From the NCBI GenBank assembly GCA_027364825.1, contig DAHXOM010000060.1, positions 1-16,269 on the forward strand: 16,269 nucleotides of DNA, read 5' to 3'. The notes under the pieces are model-generated. The model did not search any database. It saw only the letters and a program-made list of their open reading frames with translations, and was not told where the DNA came from. Positions within the stretch are counted from its first letter, which is position 1. Every line of letters starts with the position of its first letter. This DNA comes from a bacterium. Lineage in GTDB: Bacteria > JAMCPX01. Both the position numbers and the translations under genes were made by a program. Positions 1-7,491 of the stretch are shown piece by piece.

Positions 1-796
1 ACTAATAACACAGCATGGCGTTCAAGCGGATGCCCTTGATACGCTTGAGGGCAAATCGATTGACCTCCATCAGCTCAACAATGCATTATATACGGATTCC
101 CTTATAGCGAAGAACAGGGGTATAATCATCAATAACGCCGAATCACTCAAACCAGACGTTATCGAGGCTTTAATAAAATATTCGGCATCTGCGCCTGAAC
201 ACATTCTTTTAATACTGGTGTCGGAGAATACGGAAGCATTAAAACACAGCAAATTCTCAGCACTCAACTCCGCAAAAACGATCAAAAAGCACAATCTCTC
301 CAATCAGACCACCTATTCATTAATACAGGACTATATAAAAGAGCACAACATAAAAATCACGGGAGCAGCCGTCGACATGCTCATCGATGTATTCGAGGTA
401 TCGACATGGGGAATCATAGAAAATGAGCTGAACAAATTATCAACGTATGCAGGGAAAAACGGAAGTATAGACGAGAATGCCGTAAGCGAGCTTACCTTTA
501 ATCTGAATAAGTCCGATACCTTTAAATTTGTTAACGAACTATTGAATCATACCGGTAAGGCGGCTTTCCATGACCTGAAAAAAATAAAAGAAACAGGCGG
601 TGAAAGTGCAATGGTTATAGGTGCACTCGTATGGAAATTGCGGCAATTAATCTATAACGCACCGGACGACGACAGCATACGGAAACGCATTGGACTCATC
701 TACGATTACAGCCTTGCTATAAGAAAGGGCATGGTGAACAGCAGCCTTGCCCTTGATATGCTGACTATTGAGCTTTTACACGGGAAGCTTTATTAA
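1..796 (+). CDS. holA: DNA polymerase III delta subunit, 3' part (5' end outside window)
   Basis: HolA is the clamp-loader subunit that opens the beta sliding clamp during DNA replication. The frame is open from base 2 with no stop and ends at TAA 794-796, giving 264 codons. The family is usually about 330-345 residues, so some 70-80 N-terminal residues lie outside the window. The visible part has the expected order: the end of the AAA+-like N-terminal domain (SLIAKNRGIIINNAESLK, then the hydrophobic strand HILLILVSEN), the helical middle domain (ITGAAVDMLIDVFEVSTWGI, ENELNKLSTYAG), and the C-terminal collar region (SDTFKFVNELLNHTGKAAFH, VIGALVWKLRQLIY). It is the only + strand gene and converges on rpsT, overlapping it by 32 bp (765-796). 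An ATG at 218 is in frame but internal; starting there would remove the AAA+-like part. The assignment rests on recognised family pattern, not on a search. Confidence 0.9.
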   Translation, partial: LITQHGVQADALDTLEGKSIDLHQLNNALYTDSLIAKNRGIIINNAESLKPDVIEALIKYSASAPEHILLILVSENTEALKHSKFSALNSAKTIKKHNLSNQTTYSLIQDYIKEHNIKITGAAVDMLIDVFEVSTWGIIENELNKLSTYAGKNGSIDENAVSELTFNLNKSDTFKFVNELLNHTGKAAFHDLKKIKETGGESAMVIGALVWKLRQLIYNAPDDDSIRKRIGLIYDYSLAIRKGMVNSSLALDMLTIELLHGKLY

Positions 797-1073
797 AACG
801 CAGGTACAACCTTGATATTTTTCTACTCGCCGTTTGTTTTTTGAGGATACCCCTTGAAGAAAGATGCGCGACAAAAGATACCAGCTCTTGTAAAAATGCC
901 TTTGCCTTTTCCATTTCATTTTTCTTAAGCATTGTATCAAATTTGGTTATTTCAGTATGCAATGAAGCCAGGGCAGATGCGTTGTGTGCCCTTTTTTTCA
1001 CGTTTTGTCTCTGCCTCTTTAAAACCGATTTTGACTTCTTCGGCGGTTTCCTCGTCTTACCTGTCTGTGCCAT
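765..1073 (-). CDS. rpsT: 30S ribosomal protein S20
   Basis: S20 binds 16S rRNA early in small-subunit assembly. The 102-residue, very basic, Ala-rich helical protein shows the family core: KSVLKRQRQNVKKRAHN near the N-terminus (compare KSALKRIRQN in typical S20) and the C-terminal block KKQTASRKISRLYLRFNK. Usual length is 87-90. This copy has about 10 extra residues at the N-terminus (MAQTGKTRKPPKK) and a few extra at the C-terminus. No later Met lies before the core, and a Shine-Dalgarno (GGAGG, + strand 1085-1089) sits 11 nt before the ATG at 1073, so the long form is probably real. It lies downstream of nlpD on the same strand, with a possible promoter in the 73-bp gap. The stop TAG (765-767) is inside holA. 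Codons at the overlap serve both genes. Confidence 0.93.
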   Translation of the reverse strand: MAQTGKTRKPPKKSKSVLKRQRQNVKKRAHNASALASLHTEITKFDTMLKKNEMEKAKAFLQELVSFVAHLSSRGILKKQTASRKISRLYLRFNKASRVKAQ

Positions 1074-1107
1074 TTATATACGTACCTCCATTCGAAATTG
1101 GAATATG

Positions 1108-1134
1108 GTTATCATTTAAAACCAGTAGTGTCAA
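1108..1134 (-). promoter_or_regulatory. possible sigma70-type promoter for rpsT
   Basis: A perfect -35 hexamer TTGACA lies on the - strand (1134-1129). It is followed after 15 nt by GATAAC (1113-1108), which matches the TATAAT consensus at 4 of 6 positions. The spacer is shorter than the ideal 17 nt, and the -10 box is weak, so this is a candidate only. It fits a need for separate expression of rpsT behind nlpD: a start near + strand position 1101 would leave a leader of roughly 28 nt carrying the Shine-Dalgarno. No intrinsic terminator is seen between nlpD and this point. Confidence 0.4.
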
Positions 1135-1146
1135 GATAAAAGCTGT

Positions 1147-1905
1147 TTACCGCGGCAGTTGTGGCAGATAGATCAGGGGATTTACAGGCATGGCATGCAG
1201 CCTTATCTCAAAATGGAGGTGCGAACCCGTCGCATAACCCGTATGCCCTACCCTTGCAATAACCTGCCCCTGCTGAACGGCCTGGCCTTTTTTAACGATG
1301 TTGACGCTGTTATGGGCATAAACGGTTACAAAACCGCCCTTATGTTTTATTATGATCATATTGCCGTAACCCTTTATGGTGTCGTTGCTGTATATAACGG
1401 TACCACCTGCAGCAGCGTAAACCGATGCACCTTCGGTCCCTTTTATATCTATACCGTCATGTCTGGACCCGTTTGATGTCTTAAATCCTTGCAATAGCTT
1501 GCCTCGTAACGGCCATACAAATGAACCGGTTCCTGCATGAGATAACGGCTGGCTATTGGCGTGTACCGAAACATTATTATTATTTGAAAATTTCGACTTG
1601 TTATTTTTCTGTAAGGCTTGCTGACCTGAATTATTATTCGCTATCTCCACGGTCGGCGGCACATATAATGTTTTTTCTGCACCGGGAATGAAAAGTTTTT
1701 CACCGGTTTTTAGATCCGTAGCATTTGTCAGGTTGTTCGCCCTCTCGATATCTTCGAGCGGCACATTGTAAACCCTTGATATGTTGTAAAGCGTTTGTCC
1801 TTTTCCAACGGTGTGATATACCCCATAAGGTACCCCGCATGCTGAAATAACGAGCTCAAGCACCAGTATCAATGCTATTTTAAATAACTTATCTTTCCCA
1901 GCCAT
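1147..1905 (-). CDS. nlpD: NlpD-like lipoprotein with LysM and M23 (LytM) peptidase domains
   Basis: This is a predicted envelope protein acting on or sensing peptidoglycan. Numbering from the GTG at 1911 (254 residues): a short basic N-terminus, a hydrophobic signal segment (about 9-24) ending in the lipobox ISA-Cys25, a LysM domain (about 32-76), an Asn/Gln-rich linker (about 88-125), and an M23 domain (about 130-245). The zinc ligands expected of an active M23 metallopeptidase are present: HDGID (H151, D155) and HLH (H231, H233), plus H200 in YAHN. The start is set here at ATG 1905, two codons inside the GTG, because AGGTGA (1908-1913) sits just upstream of it and the GTG has no Shine-Dalgarno. 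The gene overlaps the end of pcm, as in the surE-pcm-nlpD cluster of other proteobacteria. The symbol is by domain order and position; the intact zinc site also allows an endopeptidase of the MepM type. Confidence 0.85.
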   Translation of the reverse strand: MAGKDKLFKIALILVLELVISACGVPYGVYHTVGKGQTLYNISRVYNVPLEDIERANNLTNATDLKTGEKLFIPGAEKTLYVPPTVEIANNNSGQQALQKNNKSKFSNNNNVSVHANSQPLSHAGTGSFVWPLRGKLLQGFKTSNGSRHDGIDIKGTEGASVYAAAGGTVIYSNDTIKGYGNMIIIKHKGGFVTVYAHNSVNIVKKGQAVQQGQVIARVGHTGYATGSHLHFEIRLHAMPVNPLIYLPQLPR

Positions 1906-2551
1906 ATTCACCTATCAACTTAACAAACCGGCATCCTCCGAGTGATTCCTGCTTCAGGCTTTCACCCTGTCTTACAATCTTTAACAGTTCCTGGGTATGC
2001 TCACTGCCTACCGGTATTAGAAGCCGTCCGCCGTCCTTGAGCTGGGTTAACAGAGTTTCAGGAACAGAAGGGGCAGCAGCGGTAACAATAATACCATCAT
2101 ACGGTGCTTTGGGGGTATATCCCCTGGTCCCGTCACCAATAACGATCATTACATTATGATAACCGAGTCCATCAAGCAATTTCCTTGCTTTTGAAGCTAT
2201 AGAGCCAAACCTTTCCACAGAATAGACCTTTGCACACAGCTCTGCAAGTATAGCTGTCTGGTAACCGGAACCGGTACCTATCTCAAGCATTATATCGTCA
2301 GGTTTTAAATCCAGGTTTTGTGTCATAAGGGCAACAATATAAGGTTGTGATATGGTCTGTCCTTCGGCTATCGGCAATGGATAATCGCTATAAGCCTGGT
2401 AGATAAGGCCGTCTTCTATGAAGAGATGCCGCGGGACATTTCTGAATGCATCAATGACCCGCTGGGATGTTATCCCCCTGTTGATCAGCTGCTCCTGCAC
2501 CATTTTTTCCCTATGCATAGCTAAGGCATCGATATCCTTTCTATCTATCAA
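1889..2551 (-). CDS. pcm: protein-L-isoaspartate O-methyltransferase
   Basis: Pcm methylates isoaspartyl residues that form in ageing proteins, using S-adenosylmethionine, and so starts their repair in the cytoplasm. The 220-residue protein has the family's full length and motifs: QTISQP (about 65-70, with the family's conserved active-site Ser68), the SAM-binding motif I LEIGTGSGYQTA (89-100), the acidic motif VYSVER (109-114), IGDGTRGY (138-145) and GGRLLIPVG (174-182). The start is TTG at 2551 rather than a Met further in, because a perfect GGAGG (+ strand 2558-2562) stands 6 nt before it and the reading starts with the usual pre-domain helix. It lies 21 bp downstream of surE and overlaps nlpD by 17 bp, which suggests translational coupling of pcm with nlpD. 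Confidence 0.95.
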   Translation of the reverse strand: MIDRKDIDALAMHREKMVQEQLINRGITSQRVIDAFRNVPRHLFIEDGLIYQAYSDYPLPIAEGQTISQPYIVALMTQNLDLKPDDIMLEIGTGSGYQTAILAELCAKVYSVERFGSIASKARKLLDGLGYHNVMIVIGDGTRGYTPKAPYDGIIVTAAAPSVPETLLTQLKDGGRLLIPVGSEHTQELLKIVRQGESLKQESLGGCRFVKLIGEYGWER

Positions 2552-2557
2552 TAAAAT

Positions 2558-2562
2558 CCTCC
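2558..2562 (-). promoter_or_regulatory. ribosome binding site fixing the TTG start of pcm
   Basis: GGAGG lies on the - strand, 6 nt before TTG at 2551-2549. The nearest in-frame ATG is 11 codons further on and would cut into the conserved N-terminal helix, so this site decides the start. Confidence 0.75.
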
Positions 2563-2572
2563 GTAGGAATAT

Positions 2573-3322
2573 TTAAATGCGCCATCCGGATATCTTCTTT
2601 AAAAAGCTGTATGCGGTAAGGTCAAGCTGTATGGGTGTTATCGATATATACCCTTCATGAATTGCCTGAATATCGGAGTTCTCTACGGGCTTATCTCCAA
2701 GGATGTCGCCTCCTATCCAGTAGTATTTCTCGCCCCGTGGATCGACCTTCTCAATGATAGAATCTCCATACTGTCTTTTACCCTGTCGTGTAAACTTATA
2801 TCCTTTAATCCGCTTTCCGTCTCTGTTGGGAACGTTTACATTTAAAAGTACATTTTGAGGCAACGGCTTTCTTACGATCCGTTTTACCAGCCTTAAAGCA
2901 ATGTCCTGAGCCGGCCTGAAATTAAGTTTGTTTCTGCCTGCAACCGAAACTGCAATGGCCGGAACCCCCTGCAATGTTGCTTCCATGGCAGCTGCAACAG
3001 TACCGGAATAGGTGATATCATCTGCAAGATTAGGCCCGAGATTTATTCCCGACACAACAACCTGCGGTCTTACTTTCAGCAAGCCGTTCAATGCAAGATT
3101 TACGCAATCAGTCGGTGTACCATTCACAGCGTACGTCTGGTTTCTTCCTATCCTTCTGACACGCAAAGGCCTGTGCAGCGTGAGGGAGTGGCTCGTTGCG
3201 CTTTTTTCGCTTACCGGAGCAACAATGAACACGTTGCCGATCTTTCTCATCTCTCTCGCCAGCGCCTTTAAACCGTAGGAATATACTCCGTCATCGTTTG
3301 TAACAAGGATATTGATTGCCAT
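2573..3322 (-). CDS. surE: 5'/3'-nucleotidase SurE
   Basis: SurE is a metal-dependent phosphatase acting on nucleoside monophosphates and linked to stationary-phase survival. The 249-residue protein has the family length and active-site residues: ILVTNDDGV at the N-terminus (D10, D11), SEKSATSHSLTL (S41, matching the metal-ligand Ser of E. coli), NGTPTDCVNLAL (67-78) and VSGINLGPN (N94), then the TYSGTVAAAMEA segment. The frame stays open 19 codons upstream, but that stretch runs back through the tRNA-Pro gene, so ATG 3322 is chosen. Only a weak GGAT precedes it. The ATG is 15 nt from the tRNA 3' end, so tRNA processing would leave an extremely short leader. It is followed by pcm after 21 bp. 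Confidence 0.95.
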   Translation of the reverse strand: MAINILVTNDDGVYSYGLKALAREMRKIGNVFIVAPVSEKSATSHSLTLHRPLRVRRIGRNQTYAVNGTPTDCVNLALNGLLKVRPQVVVSGINLGPNLADDITYSGTVAAAMEATLQGVPAIAVSVAGRNKLNFRPAQDIALRLVKRIVRKPLPQNVLLNVNVPNRDGKRIKGYKFTRQGKRQYGDSIIEKVDPRGEKYYWIGGDILGDKPVENSDIQAIHEGYISITPIQLDLTAYSFLKKISGWRI

Positions 3323-3337
3323 TACAGGATCCAGATA

Positions 3338-3412
3338 TCGGGGCGACCCGATTCGAACGGGCGACCTCTCGCACCCCAAGCGAGTGCGCTAGCCAGGCTG
3401 CGCCACGCCCCG
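3338..3412 (-). tRNA. tRNA-Pro(GGG)
   Basis: The - strand folds into a complete cloverleaf. The acceptor stem is CGGGGCG/CGCCCCG (7 bp). The D stem is GCGC/GCGC with a 10-nt loop, the anticodon stem is CTCGC/GCGAG with loop TTGGGGT (anticodon GGG, reading CCC and CCU), the variable loop is 5 nt, and the T stem-loop is GCCCG-TTCGAAT-CGGGT. The discriminator base is A. CCA is not encoded and must be added. At 75 nt before CCA it is normal for tRNA-Pro, with one extra base in the D loop relative to E. coli. It sits in the operon between the merR-like gene (stop 6 nt upstream) and surE (ATG 15 nt downstream), with no visible promoter or terminator of its own. Confidence 0.97.
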
Positions 3413-3418
3413 ATTAAA

Positions 3419-3766
3419 TTAAGTTTCACGTAACATCTTTCTGAGATCTAATAATTGTTGCTTTATCATTTCAAAATTCTTTTTTAATCTCTTTTGGTCG
3501 TTTGATTCACTGTCCTGGCTTTTATCCGAAAGCCTTCTCTTGGCACCCGACAGCGTCAGACCGTCTTCATATATCAATTTCTTTAAAACTAAAATAGTCT
3601 CAAGATCTTTCTTCTTAAACAACCGATAACCGGTCGGCGTAATGACAGGTTTAAGGTTCGTGAGCTCGGTAACCCAGTATCGTATAATGTACTCTTTAAC
3701 CCCCGAGATATTGCTTACTTCACCGATCTTGAAGTAATCTTTATTTTTAGGATCATGCTCCATCAT
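3419..3766 (-). CDS. small MerR-family transcriptional regulator
   Basis: This is a 115-residue DNA-binding protein. An N-terminal winged helix-turn-helix of the MerR type covers about residues 11-80 (YFKIGEVSNISGV, then the wing motif TPTGYRLFKKKDLETI and the helix LIYEDGLTLSGAKRRL). It is followed by a charged, Leu-rich segment (about 88-113) that probably forms the dimer coiled coil. There is no effector domain and no cysteine pair for metal or redox sensing, so no signal can be inferred. The start overlaps the end of ihfA by 14 bp, with ATGATG offering starts at 3766 and 3763. No Shine-Dalgarno is obvious, so translation is probably coupled to ihfA. A merR-like gene directly after ihfA is a recurrent arrangement in Deltaproteobacteria; its target is unknown. 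Confidence 0.88.
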   Translation of the reverse strand: MMEHDPKNKDYFKIGEVSNISGVKEYIIRYWVTELTNLKPVITPTGYRLFKKKDLETILVLKKLIYEDGLTLSGAKRRLSDKSQDSESNDQKRLKKNFEMIKQQLLDLRKMLRET

Positions 3767-4070
3767 CTTTTGATGATGCTACTGTTTTATTTTCTTTTAG
3801 CAGTTTCTTTAAAGAGGTGCCGGCACGGTAAACTATTACCTTGCGTGCAGATATCATCATCGGCTTATCTGTCTGAGGATTCCTTCCCAGCCTTTCTTTC
3901 TTTGCCCTTGCATAAAAAGTCCCTATGCCTTTTATTTTAACCTTTTCTCCGTTGATGATGCCATCCTTTATGAGATCGAAAAAAGTATCGACTATCTCTG
4001 TTGCATCCTTCTTTGAAAATCCTATGTTCCTATATATAATTTCTGCAAGTTCAGCTTTGGTCACTGCCAT
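3753..4070 (-). CDS. ihfA: integration host factor alpha-like DNA-bending protein (HU/IHF family)
   Basis: The protein binds and bends DNA, usually as an IHF alpha/beta heterodimer. Its 105 residues show the full HU/IHF fold: the N-terminal helices (TKAELAEIIYRNIGFSKKDA), the body strand VKIKGIGTFYARAKKER, and the arm GRNPQTDKPMMISARKV, whose Pro65 is the DNA-intercalating residue of the family. Then comes VIVYRAGTSLKKLL and a short acidic tail. The choice of alpha rather than HU rests on position: pheS-pheT-ihfA is the order in E. coli and many other proteobacteria. The start ATG 4070 has a near-perfect AAAGGAGG 5 nt upstream, overlapping the pheT stop codon region. It overlaps the following merR-like gene by 14 bp. 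Confidence 0.92.
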   Translation of the reverse strand: MAVTKAELAEIIYRNIGFSKKDATEIVDTFFDLIKDGIINGEKVKIKGIGTFYARAKKERLGRNPQTDKPMMISARKVIVYRAGTSLKKLLKENKTVASSKDDGA

Positions 4071-4081
4071 ACAAGCCTCCT

Positions 4082-6457
4082 TTATACTTTCAACGTAACT
4101 TTATAATGAGCCGTTATCGTATCCCGGATAACCTTCATAAGGTCATCGACCGTTTCATCGGTCAGCGTCCTGTCTTCCGCCCGGAAAATAAATCTATACG
4201 TTATACTATGCTCTGATATATTATTTTTGTCAACATATAGATCAAAAGGAAAAACTTCCGAGAGCAGAGGTATATTGAGACTTCGCACCGTATTTATAAT
4301 ATCCAGAGATAAAAGTGACACGGGCTTTACCATGGAAAGATCCCTGGAAATAAAAGGATATTTAGGAACAGCGGTGTACTGGCTGTAAAGGGAAGCTTTT
4401 AAAAGTAACGGATCGGCATAAATATCAAAAACGAATATCCGCTGTTTTATATCGTACTTGCGCAATATATTTTCTGCCACTTCGCCGGCAAATCCTATTT
4501 GCGTATCCCCGCATTTCAGAAATACGGTGTTGTTTTTCGCAAGCAAATTTGAGGAACCGGCCTCTCCTGTAATTCCATCCCTTATTTTCAGCTGCCCGGC
4601 TATACCTTCGGCAACACCGGTAACATCGAAAATATCTACCCGCTCATCCGGATAAGACCACCTGAACGGAAATCTCCTGCCGGTGAGAAGTCCGGCGATG
4701 TGAACGTGCTCATCATAACCGTTTTTTTTCGGGAGATACACCTTGCCTATTTCAAACAGCCTCTGGTCATCGATCTGTCTGAAGATGTTGTACTGGGCAT
4801 TTTTAATGAGCATCGGCAGAAGACTTGTCCGCATAAGGAAGGTCTGCTCATTAATGGGGTTCGAAAGCCTTATAGCTTCGCCTCCGATTATCGAGTGATC
4901 CTCCTCGCTTGAGAAGCTGTAGTTTATGACTTCATCGAATCCCGCCGATAAAAGATACTCCCGTACCAATTTTGTATAGATATAATCGGGAGGCAGTGGG
5001 ACGTTGTAAGCCTGTCTTTCCGGAAGTATCGACGGTATTTTATCGTAACCTATAAGTCTCGCTATTTCTTCTCCGAGATCAACGGCTTGAACAATATCCA
5101 GTCTGAACGATGGAGGCTCTACCGAGAGCGTTTTGGGACGGATCCTTTTTACGGTACAGTGCGTAGATTCCAATATTGACTGAACTTTTTTTATATTCAG
5201 CGGACACCCGATGATCGTCTGGAGCGTATCGGTCGAAACAACGATTTTCCGCTTCTTAAATCTTGTGGTACAATTATCGATGAGCTTATAGACTGCTGCT
5301 CCCGTCATCTGAGAGATCAGGGAAGACGCATAATCCGATGCCAGTTTTGGAAGCAGGGGGTCCACTCCCCTCTCAAACCTGTAATCCGCTTCTGACAATA
5401 TGCCTAAACTCCGTTCCGCCCTTCGGATGACGGATGGAGAAAAAATGGCACTCTCAAGCAATACCTGGTCAGTGTGTTCCGTTATACCGCTGTATTTACC
5501 GCCCATGACCCCTGCAATGGCAATGGGTTTCGTTTCATCAGCAATAACGAGCGTCTGCTGGGAAAGCATACGTTCCTGGTCGTCGAGTGCGATAAACTTC
5601 TCATTATTCGCACGTCGTATGATAACAGAATTTCCATCGATCTTCTTTCTATCGAATGCGTGTAACGGCTGGCCTACACCGAACATAACGTAATTGGTTA
5701 TATCAACAATGTTGTTTATGCTATTCTGTTCTATCTTGCCGAGCATTATTCTCATCCATAAGGGAGAAGGTCCTACCTTCACCCCGGATATAAGCCTCAA
5801 GGTATATCTCGGACAGTCACTGGATGATTCTATCTTTACCTTGAATGCCCCATTTTGCGCATCGTATTTTTTTTCACTCAATTCAAAAGAAGGATATATA
5901 ATTTTTAGACGAAAAAGTGTGGCTATCTCCCTTGCCAGGCCAAGATGACTGAGGACATCAGGCCTGTTTGGGGTAACGGCAACATCCAGAATCCAGTCAT
6001 CCAGTCCAAGGAGCGATTTAACATCGCTGCCCGGTGCAATGGATTCATCAAAAAAAATAACATCACGGTTATTGCCGGGTATTCCGAGTTCGTCCTCTGA
6101 AATGATCATCCCGGATGAGCGCTCTGATTTTATGTCTGCCTCTTCTATCATCCTGCCACCGGCTACCGTTGCTCCCGGAGGCGCATACGCTACCTTCATC
6201 CCCTGAACCAGTCCTTTTGCCCCGGTAACGGTTGTAAATAACCTGTCCCCGGTAGCAACGTTTGCAACGGACAGGTTATCGGCATGCGGATGGGGTTTTA
6301 TATCCTGGATTACAGCTGTTACTATGCCGCTGATATCCGTAAAGATCCTTTTAAAGGATTCAACCTCAAGTCCCGATATCGTGAGCTTATGGGAAAGATC
6401 TTCAACCGACGGTATCTTGTGAAGGAACTGTTGCAGCCACTTGTACGAGTACAGCAT
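4082..6457 (-). CDS. pheT: phenylalanine--tRNA ligase beta subunit
   Basis: PheT is the large subunit of the alpha2/beta2 synthetase that charges tRNA-Phe. Its B3/B4 domain carries the editing site for mis-charged tyrosine. The 791-residue length is normal. Domains in order: the N-terminal helix (MLYSYKWLQQFL), the OB-fold tRNA-binding domain (about 40-150, with KPHPHADNLSVANV and VTGAKGL), B3/B4 (about 210-380, with NNIVDITNYVMFGVGQPLHAFD and SEADYRFERGVDP), B5 (about 404-475, with FRLDIVQAVDLGEEIARLIGY), the catalytic-like core (about 490-690, with LSNPINEQTFLMRTSLLPML), and the FDX-ACB anticodon-binding domain (about 697-791). It starts 2 nt after the pheS stop with GAGG 8 nt before ATG, consistent with coupled synthesis of the two subunits. 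Confidence 0.97.
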   Translation of the reverse strand: MLYSYKWLQQFLHKIPSVEDLSHKLTISGLEVESFKRIFTDISGIVTAVIQDIKPHPHADNLSVANVATGDRLFTTVTGAKGLVQGMKVAYAPPGATVAGGRMIEEADIKSERSSGMIISEDELGIPGNNRDVIFFDESIAPGSDVKSLLGLDDWILDVAVTPNRPDVLSHLGLAREIATLFRLKIIYPSFELSEKKYDAQNGAFKVKIESSSDCPRYTLRLISGVKVGPSPLWMRIMLGKIEQNSINNIVDITNYVMFGVGQPLHAFDRKKIDGNSVIIRRANNEKFIALDDQERMLSQQTLVIADETKPIAIAGVMGGKYSGITEHTDQVLLESAIFSPSVIRRAERSLGILSEADYRFERGVDPLLPKLASDYASSLISQMTGAAVYKLIDNCTTRFKKRKIVVSTDTLQTIIGCPLNIKKVQSILESTHCTVKRIRPKTLSVEPPSFRLDIVQAVDLGEEIARLIGYDKIPSILPERQAYNVPLPPDYIYTKLVREYLLSAGFDEVINYSFSSEEDHSIIGGEAIRLSNPINEQTFLMRTSLLPMLIKNAQYNIFRQIDDQRLFEIGKVYLPKKNGYDEHVHIAGLLTGRRFPFRWSYPDERVDIFDVTGVAEGIAGQLKIRDGITGEAGSSNLLAKNNTVFLKCGDTQIGFAGEVAENILRKYDIKQRIFVFDIYADPLLLKASLYSQYTAVPKYPFISRDLSMVKPVSLLSLDIINTVRSLNIPLLSEVFPFDLYVDKNNISEHSITYRFIFRAEDRTLTDETVDDLMKVIRDTITAHYKVTLKV

Positions 6458-6459
6458 GC

Positions 6460-7491
6460 CTATTGCCTCAAAAACCTGAGATCGTTCTCGAAAAACATTC
6501 TGAGATCACCGATGTTATATTTTAACATTGCAAGCCTCTCAATCCCTATACCAAAGGCAAACCCCGTATAAATATCCGTATCATACTTCACCTTTTTAAA
6601 GACTTCGGGATGAACCATACCGGCGCCGAGTATTTCGAGCCAGCCGGACGTTTTACAGACCCTGCACCCTTTGCCGTTGCAGAATATACATCCGATATCG
6701 ACCTCGGTGCTTGGTTCTGTAAACGGGAAATAACTCGGTCTGAATCTTATCTTCGTAGCAACCCCGAAGAATGCTTTTAAAAAGGCCTCCAGTACTCCCT
6801 TGAGATGCGTCATACTGATGCCTTTATCGACCAGCAGCCCCTCTACCTGGTGGAACATGGGTGTATGGGTAAGATCCCAGTCCCTTCTAAAAACCCTGCC
6901 TGGAGCTATGATGCTTACCGGTGGCCTGCTTTTTTCCATCGTTCTTATCTGTACCGGGGATGTCTGCGTTCTTAAAAGAAACCCGCCGGGAAGATAGAAG
7001 GTGTCCTGCATGTCCCGTGCAGGGTGGTCCTCCGGCATGTTCAGGGCTTCAAAATTATAGTAATCAAGCTCGATCTCCGGACCTTCTGCGATCGAAAAGC
7101 CCATCGTTGTAAATATGGACACGACTTCTTCCAATACTTTTGTAATAGGATGGGCATGCCCATGATTTATTCCCCTTCCGGGCAGAGTAATATCAACCGC
7201 CGCCGGTGCATTTGCTGTTGCAGTTTTACTTTTAAGCTCGATAGTTTTATTTTCTAAAAGGTCGTGAAGGTGCTGTTTTACGAGGTTTGCTTCTTTACCA
7301 AACACAGCCCTGTCCTGGGGGGATAATCCGGAAAGATTTTTAAAAAGTGCCGTCAATGCCCCTGAGGCCCTGCCGAAATATTTTATTCTGAATACCTCCA
7401 GCTTCTCGGCCGTATCCATGTCGGATAATTCTTTTTCTGCCTGTTGTTTTAAATGATTTAATTGATCAACTATCTCATGGAGAGGTGGCAT
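6460..7491 (-). CDS. pheS: phenylalanine--tRNA ligase alpha subunit
   Basis: PheS is the catalytic class II subunit that activates phenylalanine and transfers it to tRNA-Phe. The 343 residues are typical. There is an N-terminal coiled-coil arm (about 5-90), then LPGRGINHGHAHPI, motif 2 (about 196-218, APGRVFRRDWDLTHTPMFHQ) and motif 3 (about 310-330, GFAFGIGIERLAMLKYNIGD). A312 corresponds to the amino-acid pocket Ala294 of E. coli, so substrate choice should be normal. A four-cysteine knuckle CIFCNGKGCRVC (C268, C271, C276, C279) sits before motif 3, as in many Deltaproteobacteria and Firmicutes. ATG 7491 is preceded by GAGGTG, but both lie inside a perfect hairpin (7481-7507), and a 24-codon ORF ends 3 nt upstream in the same frame. 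Confidence 0.97.
   Translation of the reverse strand: MPPLHEIVDQLNHLKQQAEKELSDMDTAEKLEVFRIKYFGRASGALTALFKNLSGLSPQDRAVFGKEANLVKQHLHDLLENKTIELKSKTATANAPAAVDITLPGRGINHGHAHPITKVLEEVVSIFTTMGFSIAEGPEIELDYYNFEALNMPEDHPARDMQDTFYLPGGFLLRTQTSPVQIRTMEKSRPPVSIIAPGRVFRRDWDLTHTPMFHQVEGLLVDKGISMTHLKGVLEAFLKAFFGVATKIRFRPSYFPFTEPSTEVDIGCIFCNGKGCRVCKTSGWLEILGAGMVHPEVFKKVKYDTDIYTGFAFGIGIERLAMLKYNIGDLRMFFENDLRFLRQ

Noticed and set aside
1106..1124. Inverted repeat TGGTT/AACCA with a 9-nt loop near the rpsT promoter, as an operator
   Set aside because: Arms of only 5 bp in AT-rich sequence are expected by chance; no known operator matches.
3323..3379. N-terminal extension of the surE frame by 19 codons
   Set aside because: The stretch runs back into the tRNA-Pro gene, the peptide does not resemble SurE, and the family N-terminus starts at ATG 3322.
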